From: Neoaquamicrobium sediminum
GTDB taxonomy: Bacteria; Pseudomonadota; Alphaproteobacteria; Rhizobiales; Rhizobiaceae
Length of the DNA stretch: 64,000 nucleotides
Assembly (NCBI RefSeq): GCF_013240295.1
Contig: NZ_JABETK010000004.1
Location: 62,001 to 126,000 of the forward strand
Direction of reading: 5' to 3'
The translations under genes and the position numbers were made by a program. Of this stretch, positions 7,848 through 16,839 are shown in pieces (the stretch's first letter is position 1; the number at the start of each line of letters is the position of its first letter). The notes beneath the pieces are model-generated. The model saw only the letters and a program-made list of their open reading frames with translations, was not told where the DNA came from and ran no database searches.

Positions 7848-8357
7848 ATGACGATTCCGGTGGCGAGGGTGATGAAGACGGCTTCGGCGAGAGCGACACG
7901 TTTCTGCCTCCTGGCAGGCCTGTCCGGCTTCGCCATAGCGGGTTCCGCGCTGGCGACCGCGACACCGGCGCTTGCCGATTTCCGCGTCTGCAACGCCACG
8001 CAAAGCCTCGTCGGCGTTTCCATCGGCTATCGCGCCAGCACCGGCTGGGTCACCGAGGGCTGGTGGCATATCGAAGGTTCGACCTGCAAGACGCTGATCG
8101 AGGGCGCGCTGTCCTCACGCTATTATTATCTCTATGCCGAAGACGCCGAGCGCGGCGGACGCTGGGACGGGCCGGTCAACATGTGCGTGGCCGAGCGCGA
8201 GTTCAAGATTGCCGGTGCCGGAGACTGCTTCGCGCGCGGCTTCCAGCGCGCTGGCTTCCAGGAATACGACACACGGGAACAGGCGAGCTGGATGGTCCAG
8301 CTCACCGACGAGCCGGCAAATGGCGGCGCTGCCGTCACGGGAACGGGTAATCAATGA
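7848..8357 (+). CDS. DUF1036 secreted protein
   Basis: This 169-residue protein has a signal peptide (hydrophobic stretch FCLLAGLSGFAIAGSALA, cleavage near ALADF) followed by the DUF1036 domain: DFRVCNATQSLVGVSIGYR, GWWHIEGSTCKTL, and several cysteines that probably form disulfides in the periplasm. The function of DUF1036 is not known. Its stop overlaps the start of the pyruvate kinase gene (ATGA at 8354-8357), so the two are translationally coupled. This pairing is common in rhizobia. Confidence 0.9.
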   Translation: MTIPVARVMKTASARATRFCLLAGLSGFAIAGSALATATPALADFRVCNATQSLVGVSIGYRASTGWVTEGWWHIEGSTCKTLIEGALSSRYYYLYAEDAERGGRWDGPVNMCVAEREFKIAGAGDCFARGFQRAGFQEYDTREQASWMVQLTDEPANGGAAVTGTGNQ

Positions 8358-9790
8358 GACGCAGCCGCAAGGTCAAGATACTCGCGACGCTCGGACCGGC
8401 ATCTTCGGAAGAAGTTATGATCAGGCGGCTTTTCGAAGCCGGGGCGGACGTGTTCCGCATCAATATGAGCCACGCCGACCATCCGCTGATGCGCACGCTG
8501 GTCGAGCGCATCCGCAAGGTGGAAAAGGATGTCGGCCGTCCGATCGGCATTCTTGCGGATTTGCAGGGGCCGAAGCTCCGCGTAGGCAAGTTTGCCAGTG
8601 ATTCCGTCGAATTGACGCCGGGCCAGACCTTTGTACTGGATGACGACCCCGCGCCCGGCGACGAGACGCGCGTGCAGCTTCCGCATCCGGAGATCCTGCA
8701 GTCGGTCGAACCGGGCCACAGGCTTCTGATCGATGACGGAAAGCTTCAGCTCAAGGCGGTCGAGACCGACGGGCACAAGATCGTCTGCACCGTCGTCGCC
8801 GGCACGAAAATATCCAATCGCAAGGGTGTAAGCCTGCCCGATACCGACCTGCCGATCGGCGCGCTGACGGACAAGGACCGCAAGGATCTCGAGGCGGTTC
8901 TTGCCACGGGCGTCGACTGGATCGCGCTGTCCTTCGTGCAGCGGCCTGAAGATCTGGCGGAAGTGCGCAAGGTTGCGCGCGGTCGCGCCGCGCTGATGTC
9001 CAAGATCGAGAAGCCGCAGGCAGTCACGCGGCTCGCCGAGATCATAGAACTGTCCGACGCGCTGATGGTGGCGCGCGGCGACCTCGGCGTGGAAATGCCG
9101 CTCGAGGCGGTGCCCGGCATCCAGAAGCAGATCACCCGCGCCGCCCGGCGCGCCGGCAAGCCCGTGGTGGTTGCCACCCAGATGCTTGAATCGATGATCA
9201 CCGCGCCGGTTCCGACACGCGCCGAGGTTTCCGACGTCTCGATTGCCGTTTTCGAAGGTGCGGACGCGATCATGCTTTCAGCCGAATCGGCTGCCGGCGA
9301 CTATCCGGTCGAGGCAGTAGCCACAATGGACGCGATTGCGACGCAGGTGGAGAAGGACCCGCTTTATCCCGGCATCATCAACGCCCAGCGCTCCGAACCC
9401 GAGGCGACCGGCGCCGACGCCATCTCGCTCGCCGCACGGCAGATCGGCGAGACGCTGAAGCTGTCGGCGATCGTGACCTACACCTCCTCCGGCACCACCG
9501 GCCTTCGTGCGGCCCGCGAGCGCCCGCAACTGCCGATCATCGCGCTGTCGCCCGTTGTCGAGACCGCACGACGGCTGTCGCTGGTGTGGGGCACCCATTG
9601 CGTCGTGACGCAGGACGCAAGCAACCTCGACGACATGGTCGATCGCGCCTGCCGCATCACCTACCAGGAAGATTTCGGCCAAGCCGGTGATCGCATCATC
9701 ATCACCGCCGGCGTTCCGCTGGGCACGCCGGGCGCAACCAACATGCTGCGCATCGCCTATATCGGCTCTGACGGCATGAGCGGTCTCTGA
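8354..9790 (+). CDS. pyk: Pyruvate kinase
   Basis: This 478-residue enzyme makes pyruvate and ATP from phosphoenolpyruvate and ADP, the last step of glycolysis. Family motifs are in order: KILATLGPAS at the N-terminus, INMSHAD near residue 36, the catalytic ALMSKIEKPQAV near residue 215 with the active-site lysine, and ARGDLGVEMP near residue 240 binding magnesium. The allosteric C-terminal domain is complete (TSSGTTGLRAARERP). Length is normal. The start ATG overlaps the DUF1036 stop by four bases. The convergent hydrolase gene ends only seven bases after its stop. Confidence 0.97.
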   Translation: MRRSRKVKILATLGPASSEEVMIRRLFEAGADVFRINMSHADHPLMRTLVERIRKVEKDVGRPIGILADLQGPKLRVGKFASDSVELTPGQTFVLDDDPAPGDETRVQLPHPEILQSVEPGHRLLIDDGKLQLKAVETDGHKIVCTVVAGTKISNRKGVSLPDTDLPIGALTDKDRKDLEAVLATGVDWIALSFVQRPEDLAEVRKVARGRAALMSKIEKPQAVTRLAEIIELSDALMVARGDLGVEMPLEAVPGIQKQITRAARRAGKPVVVATQMLESMITAPVPTRAEVSDVSIAVFEGADAIMLSAESAAGDYPVEAVATMDAIATQVEKDPLYPGIINAQRSEPEATGADAISLAARQIGETLKLSAIVTYTSSGTTGLRAARERPQLPIIALSPVVETARRLSLVWGTHCVVTQDASNLDDMVDRACRITYQEDFGQAGDRIIITAGVPLGTPGATNMLRIAYIGSDGMSGL

Positions 9791-9797
9791 CAGGTCT

Positions 9798-10859
9798 TCA
9801 ACCCGCCGGGGAGAGTTCGGGTTTCTCGTCGGGGCAGGCAGCGGCAGGGCCGAACGCGTCGTCTTCTATGCGGGCCTCAACCTGCCTTGCCGCCGCTTGA
9901 AGGTCGACGGCATTGCCTGACACCTTTTCGATCGCCGCGACCACCAGATCAGGCGCCACCCAGTCGGGTTTGTGGCCTAGATTATCCACCCAGACCATCT
10001 CGGCGCCCGGAATGTCGCGTGCCAGCCCAACCGAGTGGATTTCCTCGTAGACGACCGTATCGCGGTTGCCCGAGATGACGACGGTTGGCGCAGCGATCTC
10101 GCCGTAGCGTTTCGAATAGGCGGCGACGTGGTCATACAGGCCCGCGACATCGGTGGCGTTCCATCGGAAGGCGGAAGCGCGCAGCACCAGCGGTATTGCT
10201 GCGTCGGCGAGATAGCTCTCCGGCATGCGGTTCGGCGCGAACACGCAGGCAGAAGCAGCTCCCATCTGCAGCGTCCCGCCGGGCCATGCGAGCGCTTCCA
10301 CGAAAAGACGCCCCAGCACGGGCATCGACGACAGTTTGTAATACCAGGATGTCGCCCCGCCGGGCCAAGGGTGCGTCGCAGCCGAAAGGAATACCAGCCC
10401 CTGGGTCTTGTCGGGATGCTCAACGGCAAATGCGGCAGCGACCGCACCACCGAAGGAATGGCCGACGATAACCGCCTTTTCCATGCCGTAATGATCCATA
10501 AGAGCCGCGATCGTATTCGCCTGCGCCACGGGATCGCCATTTCCGGAGCCGCGCTCCGACCATCCATGTCCGGGTCGGTCCGCAAACAGCATCTCGGCCC
10601 TGCCTTCCAGCAGCGGGCGTACCGGAACCATCTGGTCCAGCAGATTGCCGCTTGCGCCGTGGATGAACACCACCGGGGGCAGGTCAGCCGCCGAACCGGC
10701 CGGAATATGGACGTGATGGACTTTCGTACCTCCGACTTCCGCGAAGCTGCCGACAGGCGGATAGCGCCGTTCGATCAGCCATGCGCCGACGCGGCTGACC
10801 CCGACGAGCGCGAGGAAGAGGGCGAGCAGGCCGCAGATCGCGGCGGTAAGAAGATTCAT
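9798..10859 (-). CDS. Alpha/beta hydrolase
   Basis: This 353-residue protein has an N-terminal membrane segment (LLTAAICGLLALFLALVGV) and an alpha/beta hydrolase domain. The oxyanion-hole motif is VVFIHGASGN near residue 63, the nucleophile serine lies in IVGHSFGGAV near residue 136, and later DN-LGHKPDW near residue 302 provides the catalytic histidine. A ring or ester hydrolase activity is possible, but the substrate is unknown. The C-terminal 50 residues are poor in family likeness. It is convergent with pyk. Confidence 0.85.
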   Translation of the reverse strand: MNLLTAAICGLLALFLALVGVSRVGAWLIERRYPPVGSFAEVGGTKVHHVHIPAGSAADLPPVVFIHGASGNLLDQMVPVRPLLEGRAEMLFADRPGHGWSERGSGNGDPVAQANTIAALMDHYGMEKAVIVGHSFGGAVAAAFAVEHPDKTQGLVFLSAATHPWPGGATSWYYKLSSMPVLGRLFVEALAWPGGTLQMGAASACVFAPNRMPESYLADAAIPLVLRASAFRWNATDVAGLYDHVAAYSKRYGEIAAPTVVISGNRDTVVYEEIHSVGLARDIPGAEMVWVDNLGHKPDWVAPDLVVAAIEKVSGNAVDLQAAARQVEARIEDDAFGPAAACPDEKPELSPAG

Positions 10860-10913
10860 GCGGATAATTACGAGGAAGTATGAGGATCAGTTTCGCCTGG
10901 CTTCAGCCAGCCG

Positions 10914-11504
10914 TCAAATGCCTTGGCCGGCAAGTTCGTCAGCCAGATTGCCGAGTTCCGTCTGGGCGCTGCGCATCATTGGATAAACGTTGAGCACACG
11001 CTCATAGGCGTGCATCGCTGCCTCCTTGTGACCGGTGTTCTTGAGGATCGTCGCCATGCCGCCAAGGGCGCCGAAATGGCGTGGCTCGAGGCGAAGCACA
11101 CGGCCAATGTCAGCCATCGACTTCGAATAATTCTCCATCGTGAAATGCAGCGTGGCGCGCCGGTTCCAGCCCTCTGCATAGTCGGGTGCCAGCATCACCA
11201 CCTGATCGAGGAAATCCATCGCGACCGCGTTGTCTTCCTTCTTCATGGCCTCCTGCGACCATTGCATCAGAAGATCGACGGAGGCGCTTCCCGAGCGCGC
11301 CCATTCGCTGCGTAGACGTGAAGCCACACGCTCTGCCGCCTGTTCGTTGCGCGCCCGCCTCAATTCATCGAATAGCCTGTCGACCCGCGCCTGCGGTTCT
11401 TCGGCAGCAATACCGGTGGACGACCGCCCGGTTGTCTGGGCGTGCGCCGCCGCAAGGGGCAATGCCACCAGAATCACCGTCAAAATGGCAAAAACGCTCC
11501 GCAT
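10914..11504 (-). CDS. Secreted tetratricopeptide repeat protein
   Basis: This 196-residue protein has a clear signal peptide (FAILTVILVALPLAAAHAQ) and then three to four helical repeats of TPR type. Examples are the segment with W-x-x-R-A-x-x-H-F around residue 117 and KEAAMHAYERVLNVYP near residue 160. Such small periplasmic TPR proteins usually act as scaffolds; nothing here shows a partner. The gene follows the hydrolase gene's promoter side and is transcribed toward it, but a shared transcript is uncertain. Confidence 0.85.
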   Translation of the reverse strand: MRSVFAILTVILVALPLAAAHAQTTGRSSTGIAAEEPQARVDRLFDELRRARNEQAAERVASRLRSEWARSGSASVDLLMQWSQEAMKKEDNAVAMDFLDQVVMLAPDYAEGWNRRATLHFTMENYSKSMADIGRVLRLEPRHFGALGGMATILKNTGHKEAAMHAYERVLNVYPMMRSAQTELGNLADELAGQGI

Positions 11505-11569
11505 GCGGGAGAAGGTACCCCCGCATCGCGGAACGTCAAACTGAAATTCGCGTGAGAAGCGCGCGGGCC

Positions 11570-11695
11570 TCAGCCTTGGCGAGCCTTGAAGCGCGGCGCG
11601 GTCTTGTTGATGATGTAGACGCGGCCCTTGCGGCGAACCATGCGGTTGTCGCGGTGACGGCTCTTGAGCGCCTTGAGCGAGTTCTTGATCTTCAT
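11570..11695 (-). CDS. ykgO: 50S ribosomal protein L36, zinc-free type
   Basis: This 41-residue protein begins [20 protein letters not shown] and ends with [11 protein letters not shown]. It is the C-minus form of L36, lacking the CxxC...C/H zinc ligands of classical RpmJ. In many alphaproteobacteria it is the only L36 copy; in enterobacteria it replaces the zinc form under zinc starvation. I chose the ATG at 11695 because the ribosomal protein begins there; the frame extends upstream to 11776 without likeness. It stands alone between the TPR protein and the BA14K gene. Confidence 0.95.
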   Translation of the reverse strand: MKIKNSLKALKSRHRDNRMVRRKGRVYIINKTAPRFKARQG

Positions 11696-11835
11696 CGGTC
11701 TAGCCCGTTTCCTGATGCCCTGGCGGGCCAACATAAAAGCGCGCCCGAGGCGCGCCGCAAATCTGCGATGGCTCATAGACGAGTTGACGGGGCCGTGTCA
11801 ACCGCGCAGACGCCTTGTAGCGCTCTTGCAGAGGG

Positions 11836-11864
11836 TGCCCGGCCCGCTTGGCGGGGGCCGGGCA
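11836..11864 (-). terminator. Hairpin downstream of the BA14K gene
   Basis: A strong GC stem pairs TGCCCGGCCC with GGGCCGGGCA around a nine-base loop, beginning 12 bases past the BA14K stop. There is no T-run after it on either strand, so it may end transcription weakly or protect the mRNA 3' end. Confidence 0.45.
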
Positions 11865-11875
11865 TCCGTTCATTC

Positions 11876-12349
11876 TCAGCTATATGGCGATACGCACTGG
11901 CGGCGCGGACCGTTATATGGCTGATAGGTATTGTCGGAGGCCCGATACGACCGCCACCGATCGTAACACCACTGGACGTGAGCGGAGCCGCCACGCGATC
12001 TGGCCGCAGGCGCCTGGTTCATCGCTCCACCGATGATCGCACCGGCGATGAAGGCCGCCGGCGGGAACCAGAAACCATTATACTGCCGGTAGCCGGGACG
12101 ACGATCCCTGTAGCCTCTGTGACCACGCCAGTAAGTGCTGTTTCCACGGCGTTCGAACCTGTCTCGGCCCCGATCCCTGCGGTTGTCGCGACGGTAGTCA
12201 CGGTCTCGCCGATACTGCACATTCGTCACATCGGAAGATACGGCCGGCGCATTGGGCACGAAAACCGGCGCAGCGGCAGCGGGTACCGCCGTACCAACTG
12301 CAAATGAAAGCGCCAGCACATGGCAAAGCGCGGATGATAATTTGAACAT
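11876..12349 (-). CDS. BA14K family protein
   Basis: This 157-residue protein has a signal peptide (CHVLALSFAVGTAVPAAAA), an arginine- and aspartate-rich linker at about residues 42-75, a hydrophobic glycine-rich span (FIAGAIIGGAM) and the BA14K signature near the C-terminus, HVQWCYDRWRSYRASDNTY then a closing cysteine. The family is named for a Bartonella/Brucella antigen with lectin-like activity and is restricted to Rhizobiales. It is probably exported and anchored to the envelope. I chose the ATG at 12349, preceded by GGAGG; the frame runs on upstream without meaning. Confidence 0.85.
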   Translation of the reverse strand: MFKLSSALCHVLALSFAVGTAVPAAAAPVFVPNAPAVSSDVTNVQYRRDRDYRRDNRRDRGRDRFERRGNSTYWRGHRGYRDRRPGYRQYNGFWFPPAAFIAGAIIGGAMNQAPAARSRGGSAHVQWCYDRWRSYRASDNTYQPYNGPRRQCVSPYS

Positions 12350-12483
12350 TGAACAGCCTCCTGCATAAGTCCCTATCATTGAGGAAACGGCAGGGCCGGC
12401 CTTTAGTTTCGTTACATTATGGCAATGTTGGCGGGAGCGTCCGATGAAGCCGCACACCTGCCCCACGGCCGTCGCTCGGCGGA

Positions 12484-13560
12484 TCACCGTGCGAGGCGCG
12501 TGAAGTGGCCCATCTTGCGTCCGGGTCGAGCCTCGGCCTTGCCATAGAGATGCAGCATCACGCCCGGTTCGGCGAGTAACGCTGGTGCCCGCTCGACATC
12601 GTCGCCGATCAGGTTCTCCATAACGCAGTCGCTGTGGCGAGCAGAGTCGCCAAGCGGCAGTCCGGCGACCGCGCGAATATGCTGCTCGAATTGCGAGACC
12701 AGGCATGCGGCCTCGGTCCAGTGCCCGGAATTGTGCACCCGCGGCGCAATCTCGTTGGCAAGCACGCTGCCATCCGCCATCACGAAAAACTCGACGCCTA
12801 TGACGCCGACATAGCCGAGCCCATCGAGGATTGCCTTCGCCGCCTCCCGGGCCGCTGAAAGCGTAGCCGGCGATGCAATGGCCGGCACCGTCGACGTATG
12901 CAAGATGCCGGCGCGGTGGACGTTTTCAGCCGCATCGTAGACGGCGATGGCGCCATCTCGCCCGCGCGCCGCGATAACGGATATTTCTCGCTCGAACGGA
13001 ACCAGCGCCTCGAGGATGAGCGGCACGCCACCCATCTCGTCATAGCAACTGGCAATCTCTGCCATACCGCCTGCCCGGAACACGCGCTGGCCCTTGCCGT
13101 CGTAGCCCATGCGCCGTGTCTTGAGCACACCTGCTCCACCAAAGGTGCTCAAAGCCTTGTCGAGATCTGCATCGCTGTCCACGGCAACGAAGCGCGCTGT
13201 GGATATGCCCATCTCGTTCAGCGCAGTCTTCTCGACGAGACGATCCTGGGCAACCTCAAGCGCACGCGGCGGCGGGGAGACAGTCACGTCGGCAGCCAGC
13301 ATTTCGGCTGCATGGACAGGCACGTTCTCGAATTCGTAGGTCACCACAGCGCATTCCCGCGCCAGTTCGGCCAGCGCATGTGCATCGTCATAGGCGGCAA
13401 TAATCTGGCGGCTGGCGACCTGCGCGGCGGGACAATCGGCCTGCGGCTCGAGCACGATGATGCGATAGCCGAGCCGGGCCGCGGCCATCGCCAGCATGCG
13501 GCCGAGCTGGCCGCCCCCGATGATGCCGATACAGGCGCCGGGCTGAAGCGGGAAGGTCAT
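12484..13560 (-). CDS. purK: 5-(carboxyamino)imidazole ribonucleotide synthase
   Basis: This 358-residue ATP-grasp enzyme carboxylates aminoimidazole ribonucleotide in purine synthesis. The N-terminal motif is [12 protein letters not shown] near residue 12. The ATP-binding core includes [12 protein letters not shown] near residue 150 and [13 protein letters not shown] near residue 183, and the metal site includes [17 protein letters not shown] near residue 262. The ATG at 13560 overlaps the purE stop by four bases, which decides the start and shows a two-gene operon. The enzyme hands its unstable product to PurE. Confidence 0.96.
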   Translation of the reverse strand: MTFPLQPGACIGIIGGGQLGRMLAMAAARLGYRIIVLEPQADCPAAQVASRQIIAAYDDAHALAELARECAVVTYEFENVPVHAAEMLAADVTVSPPPRALEVAQDRLVEKTALNEMGISTARFVAVDSDADLDKALSTFGGAGVLKTRRMGYDGKGQRVFRAGGMAEIASCYDEMGGVPLILEALVPFEREISVIAARGRDGAIAVYDAAENVHRAGILHTSTVPAIASPATLSAAREAAKAILDGLGYVGVIGVEFFVMADGSVLANEIAPRVHNSGHWTEAACLVSQFEQHIRAVAGLPLGDSARHSDCVMENLIGDDVERAPALLAEPGVMLHLYGKAEARPGRKMGHFTRLAR

Positions 13561-14054
13561 GTGTCGTCGGAGGGCTGTTCGGCCACGGCGGCGGTGCGCG
13601 CCGCGCGCCACCCATCGAGGCGCGCCGCCAGCGCCTCGTCTCCAAGAGCGAGAACTGCGGCGGCCAGGAGCGCCGCGTTCGTCGCACCCGCCTTGCCAAT
13701 GGCAAGCGTGCCGACGGGAATGCCGGCCGGCATCTGCACGATCGACAGGAGGGAATCCTGCCCCGAAAGCGCCTTCGATTCGACGGGCACGCCGAATACC
13801 GGCAACGGCGTCATCGCAGCGGTCATGCCGGGCAGGTGCGCTGCACCGCCGGCGCCGGCGATAATCACCTTGAAGCCGGCAGGCTTGGCACCAGTCGCGA
13901 AATCGTAGAGGCGCTGCGGAGTGCGGTGTGCCGACACGATGCGGCATTCATGCGAAATGCCAAGTTCGCCAAGCGTATCTGCGGCGTGCCGCATGGTCGC
14001 CCAATCCGACTGGCTGCCCATGATGATGGCGACGTCAGCGCTGTGGCCGGTCAT
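13557..14054 (-). CDS. purE: N5-carboxyaminoimidazole ribonucleotide mutase
   Basis: This 165-residue enzyme moves the carboxylate made by PurK to form CAIR. It has the class I PurE signature: IIMGSQSDW near residue 10, the SAHRTP loop near residue 41, then [11 protein letters not shown] near residue 69 and [22 protein letters not shown] near residue 90, which shape the substrate site at subunit contacts. It lies upstream of purK, overlapping by four bases. The DUF465 gene begins downstream on the same strand's upstream side, nine bases from the purE start. Confidence 0.96.
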   Translation of the reverse strand: MTGHSADVAIIMGSQSDWATMRHAADTLGELGISHECRIVSAHRTPQRLYDFATGAKPAGFKVIIAGAGGAAHLPGMTAAMTPLPVFGVPVESKALSGQDSLLSIVQMPAGIPVGTLAIGKAGATNAALLAAAVLALGDEALAARLDGWRAARTAAVAEQPSDDT

Positions 14055-14063
14055 GTCCGTCCC

Positions 14064-14267
14064 TCACGCGATTATGTCGGGAATGATACGATCTTCCAGC
14101 TGCTGCATGCGGTCCTTCAGGGTCAGTTTCTTCTTCTTCATGCGCTGGATCTGCAGTGGATCGCAGCCCACCGCGATCATCGCATTGATCGCGGCATCGA
14201 AGTCCGTGTGTTCCTGTTTGACCTTTGCAAACTCGAGACGAATCTCGGCCTGTTCCTGTTCCGACAT
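14064..14267 (-). CDS. DUF465 (YdcH-like) protein
   Basis: This 67-residue, highly charged helical protein belongs to the DUF465/YdcH family. Its second helix has the characteristic run of lysines after MQIQRM-like residues (IQRMKKKKLTLKDRM). It probably forms a short coiled coil; no function is established. I chose the ATG at 14267 because family likeness starts at MSEQEQ, although the frame is open to 14414. It ends nine bases before purE begins and may be the first gene of that operon. A paralogue is encoded divergently at 14497. Confidence 0.85.
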   Translation of the reverse strand: MSEQEQAEIRLEFAKVKQEHTDFDAAINAMIAVGCDPLQIQRMKKKKLTLKDRMQQLEDRIIPDIIA

Positions 14268-14496
14268 GCTCAACCGTCTGAAGATTGTGAGGCGGGAATC
14301 GCCTGCGCGGGCGGGTTCCGGAGCTTCCGCGACCGGCGAGCGCCTCATAACACATTTCGACCTGTCAGGAAATGCTACTACGCTCCATTCGACACGATTG
14401 TCGTTCGATGGCAAAGTGTCATGGCGCTGTCACGAAGCGACCTGCGGTGGACGCTCGGGATGGCGCGATCGAGGAACGATGAAGGGAGAATCTATC

Positions 14497-14673
14497 ATGT
14501 CTCTTGCATCCCATCTTGCAGAGCTGCAACGGAAGCATGGCGATATCGAACGCGAGATCGACGAGGCTTTGACGCACCCGTCGTGCGATACCCTCGAAAT
14601 CGCCAGGCTCAAGCGGCGCAAGCTGGCCCTCAAGGACGAGATAGAAAAACTGAGGTCGCCGACGCGACATTAA
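14497..14673 (+). CDS. DUF465 (YdcH-like) protein, second copy
   Basis: This 58-residue protein is a paralogue of the one encoded divergently at 14064-14267. It shows the same two-helix pattern, with HLAELQRKHGDIEREI in the first helix and IARLKRRKLALKDEI in the second. The ATG at 14497 follows GGGAG at 14484-14488. The function is unknown. The two copies share a 229-base divergent promoter region. Confidence 0.88.
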   Translation: MSLASHLAELQRKHGDIEREIDEALTHPSCDTLEIARLKRRKLALKDEIEKLRSPTRH

Positions 14674-14714
14674 TCGGCACATAGGCACCGAAACGGTGCT
14701 GCACCTGTAGCAAA

Positions 14715-14752
14715 GCCGATGGCGCCCGCGCCATCGGCCTTAGGGGCTTTTT
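14715..14752. terminator. Hairpin between convergent genes
   Basis: The stem GCCGATGGCG (14715-14724) pairs with CGCCATCGGC (14729-14738) around a four-base loop. On the plus strand it is followed by CTTAGGGGCTTTTT, a T-run set eight bases away, and on the minus strand by TTTGC. It lies between the DUF465 gene and the convergent ArsR gene and could serve both. A smaller hairpin, GCACC-GAAAC-GGTGC, precedes it at about 14685. Confidence 0.55.
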
Positions 14753-14756
14753 CCGC

Positions 14757-14826
14757 CCGCAAATGCGCATGCGGGCCTACGCCGCATCGAGCCGCAAATG
14801 CGCATGCGGGCCTACGCCGCATCGAG
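14757..14826. repeat. Perfect 35-base tandem duplication
   Basis: The 35-base unit beginning CCGCAAATGCGCATGCGGGC occurs twice with no mismatch, at 14757-14791 and 14792-14826. Each unit contains an imperfect palindrome with CCCGCA/TGCGGG arms. It lies between the hairpin and the stop of the ArsR gene. The perfect identity suggests a recent slippage event, or an assembly artefact. Confidence 0.9.
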
Positions 14827-14849
14827 GATGTGCCGGCGCCGCGGCGGCG

Positions 14850-15113
14850 CTATTCTTCCCAGAACTGATCCAGCCAGATGTTAAGCTTCAGAAACCCCTG
14901 GTTGCTGATCGCATAGATACGCCGCGTTCCCTGCGAGCGGGCGCTGACCAGTCCGGTATCCAGCAAGACCTTGAGATGTTGTGAAACGGCGGGCCGCGAG
15001 ACTGGCAACCCCAAGGCGAGTTCGTTGACGGTCTTCGGCCCGCGCCTCAACTCTTCGAGTAGATGACGGCGATTGGTGTCCGCAATGGCCATGAACGCGT
15101 CTGGCTGGGTCAT
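14850..15113 (-). CDS. ArsR family transcriptional regulator
   Basis: This 87-residue winged-helix protein has the ArsR-type order: a first helix (RRHLLEELRRG), KTVNELALGLPVSRPAVSQHL as the DNA-reading helix-turn-helix, and a wing (GLVSARSQGTRRIYAI). No cysteine metal site is evident, so it is more likely one of the SdpR-like regulators that do not bind metal. The ATG at 15113 is preferred over an upstream in-frame start at 15146, which would overlap the MFS stop. It lies just downstream of the MFS gene on the same strand and may regulate or be co-transcribed with it. Confidence 0.88.
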   Translation of the reverse strand: MTQPDAFMAIADTNRRHLLEELRRGPKTVNELALGLPVSRPAVSQHLKVLLDTGLVSARSQGTRRIYAISNQGFLKLNIWLDQFWEE

Positions 15114-15142
15114 GGTTATTTGTAACCCGCCCGCAGCGAAGT

Positions 15143-16438
15143 TCAATTGGCTTGTGGCTGGGGCTCGCTTGTGCCGATCGTGTCGTCGGAAGCCGCATGG
15201 GCCTCCTGATCGGCGCGCGGATCGAGCAGGCCTGCCTGTGGCGTGACCGCACGCTCGGAAGGCAGTGTCTTGAAGGCCTCGCGATCTTCAAGCGGCACCG
15301 GTGCCCGGCGCGTCGTGCGCAGCATCGCATAACCACCGAGCGACAAGTGCGCCAGCGCGGTGGCCAGGAACAGGCTTTCGGGCCGCATCTGCGCCATCAG
15401 GAAAGCACCGACCAGCGGGCCGATCATCGTGCCAAAGCCGTAAAGCAGCAGCAGGCCACCCGAAACCTTGACGAAATCCTCCGTGCTTGCGTGATCGTTG
15501 GCATGCGCAACGGCGATCGAATAGAGCGTATAGGCGAGCGCGCCATAGGCAGCCGTCAGGACCAGTATGGCCACGCTGGAACGCGGCGCCAGTGCAAAAA
15601 CCAGAAGCGCGAAGAGGGCCGAACCGAAAGCTGCCGCCGCCAGCACGTAGCGGCGGTCGGTGCGATCCGAGGCGCGGCCGACGGGAAGCTGCGTCACCGC
15701 GCCTGCCACGACCACGAGGCTCATCATCAGCGCGATTTCGGCCGTCGATATGCCGACGCGGGCACCGTAGACCGCGCCCAGCGTGCCCCATGCGCCATTG
15801 GCCACGCCTACCAGCACGCAGCCCACGGCCGCGACAGGCGAGTTGCTGTAGAGCCCCTTGAGATCGAGCTTCACATCGGCAAGCGGTTCCGGCGTCGCAG
15901 CAGAGGAGATCGCGGTCGGGATGAGGGATGCGCAGAAGAAGATGCCAGCCACCATGAACAAAGCCGCGCTGACGATTTCGCCTGCGGCCACGATCATCTG
16001 GCCGCCCATGATGGAGGCGTATGTGACCATCATGTAGAGACCGAAGACCGTGCCGCGATTGTCGTTGGTCGCTTTCTCGTTCAGCCAGCTCTCGATGATC
16101 ATGAACGCGCCGGCCATGGTGAAGCCGGTCCCCGCACGCAGCGCGATCCAGGCGTATTCGTCAACCCACAGCCCCGTCAGAAGCGCTATGATGGCGCCGG
16201 AAGCGGCAAACACGCCGAATGACCGCACGTGGCCGACCTTGCGCACCAGCCGCGGCGCAAAATAGCAGCCGGCGACGAACCCGCCCGCCCATGCGGTACC
16301 GAAGAGCCCCAGGGAAGCGGTCGAAAAACCCTCCGCCTGGCCGCGCAGCGGCAGGAGCAGACCATGGAGGCCCGACGCGGCAAGAAGAAAGGCTGTTCCG
16401 CAGAGCAGCGAAAAAATCGGGCGGTATGTCGCGAGCAT
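15143..16438 (-). CDS. Major facilitator superfamily transporter
   Basis: This 431-residue inner-membrane protein has about 12 hydrophobic segments, starting with IFSLLCGTAFLLAASGLHG. The MFS loop 2-3 signature is degenerate (FAPRLVRKVGHVRSFG), and the central GRASDRTDRRYVLAA segment is the matching loop in the second half. It resembles the YcaD/UMF-like subgroup. No substrate can be inferred. A hydrophilic tail of about 50 residues, rich in acidic residues and glutamine, follows the last membrane span. The ArsR gene follows 29 bases downstream. Confidence 0.88.
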   Translation of the reverse strand: MLATYRPIFSLLCGTAFLLAASGLHGLLLPLRGQAEGFSTASLGLFGTAWAGGFVAGCYFAPRLVRKVGHVRSFGVFAASGAIIALLTGLWVDEYAWIALRAGTGFTMAGAFMIIESWLNEKATNDNRGTVFGLYMMVTYASIMGGQMIVAAGEIVSAALFMVAGIFFCASLIPTAISSAATPEPLADVKLDLKGLYSNSPVAAVGCVLVGVANGAWGTLGAVYGARVGISTAEIALMMSLVVVAGAVTQLPVGRASDRTDRRYVLAAAAFGSALFALLVFALAPRSSVAILVLTAAYGALAYTLYSIAVAHANDHASTEDFVKVSGGLLLLYGFGTMIGPLVGAFLMAQMRPESLFLATALAHLSLGGYAMLRTTRRAPVPLEDREAFKTLPSERAVTPQAGLLDPRADQEAHAASDDTIGTSEPQPQAN

Positions 16439-16538
16439 GTCTCGTCGGCGGCCTTCTTGCTGTGGGGCTTTGATTCGAAACTAGAAATGAATCAGGCGAT
16501 TACGTGCCGATATCCGACAGATCGCGAACGATCCACAC

Positions 16539-16733
16539 CTATTCGCGACGAAACAGTGCTTCGGCAGCGAGCCTTGTCGAGCCCTTTGCCTGAAGCTCGG
16601 CTTCAAGGCGCGCGATTTCGCCCCTGAGCTGGCCGATCCTTTCCTCAAGCTCGCCGACCGAGAGCAACGACAGGTCCTGTCCGATCTCGTGGACGCGTTT
16701 TGGCTTCACCGGTTCGTCGTCGAACAACGCCAT
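16539..16733 (-). CDS. DUF1192 protein
   Basis: This 64-residue protein matches the rhizobial DUF1192 family: MALFDDEPVKPK at the start, then GQDLSLLSVGELEERI and a short coiled coil (LRGEIARLEAELQAK). The function is unknown. The ATG at 16733 is chosen because family likeness begins there; the frame continues into the divergent region. It is divergent from the quinone oxidoreductase gene, from which it is separated by 106 bases. Confidence 0.9.
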   Translation of the reverse strand: MALFDDEPVKPKRVHEIGQDLSLLSVGELEERIGQLRGEIARLEAELQAKGSTRLAAEALFRRE

Positions 16734-16839
16734 CCTGCTTGTCCTCCCACTTTGCCTTGTGGCCGACAAGTCTACATAAGGGAGGCGGGTCGAGGCAAAC
16801 GCCCCGGCCACGAATTGACCAGACGCAGGCGAGGCACGC

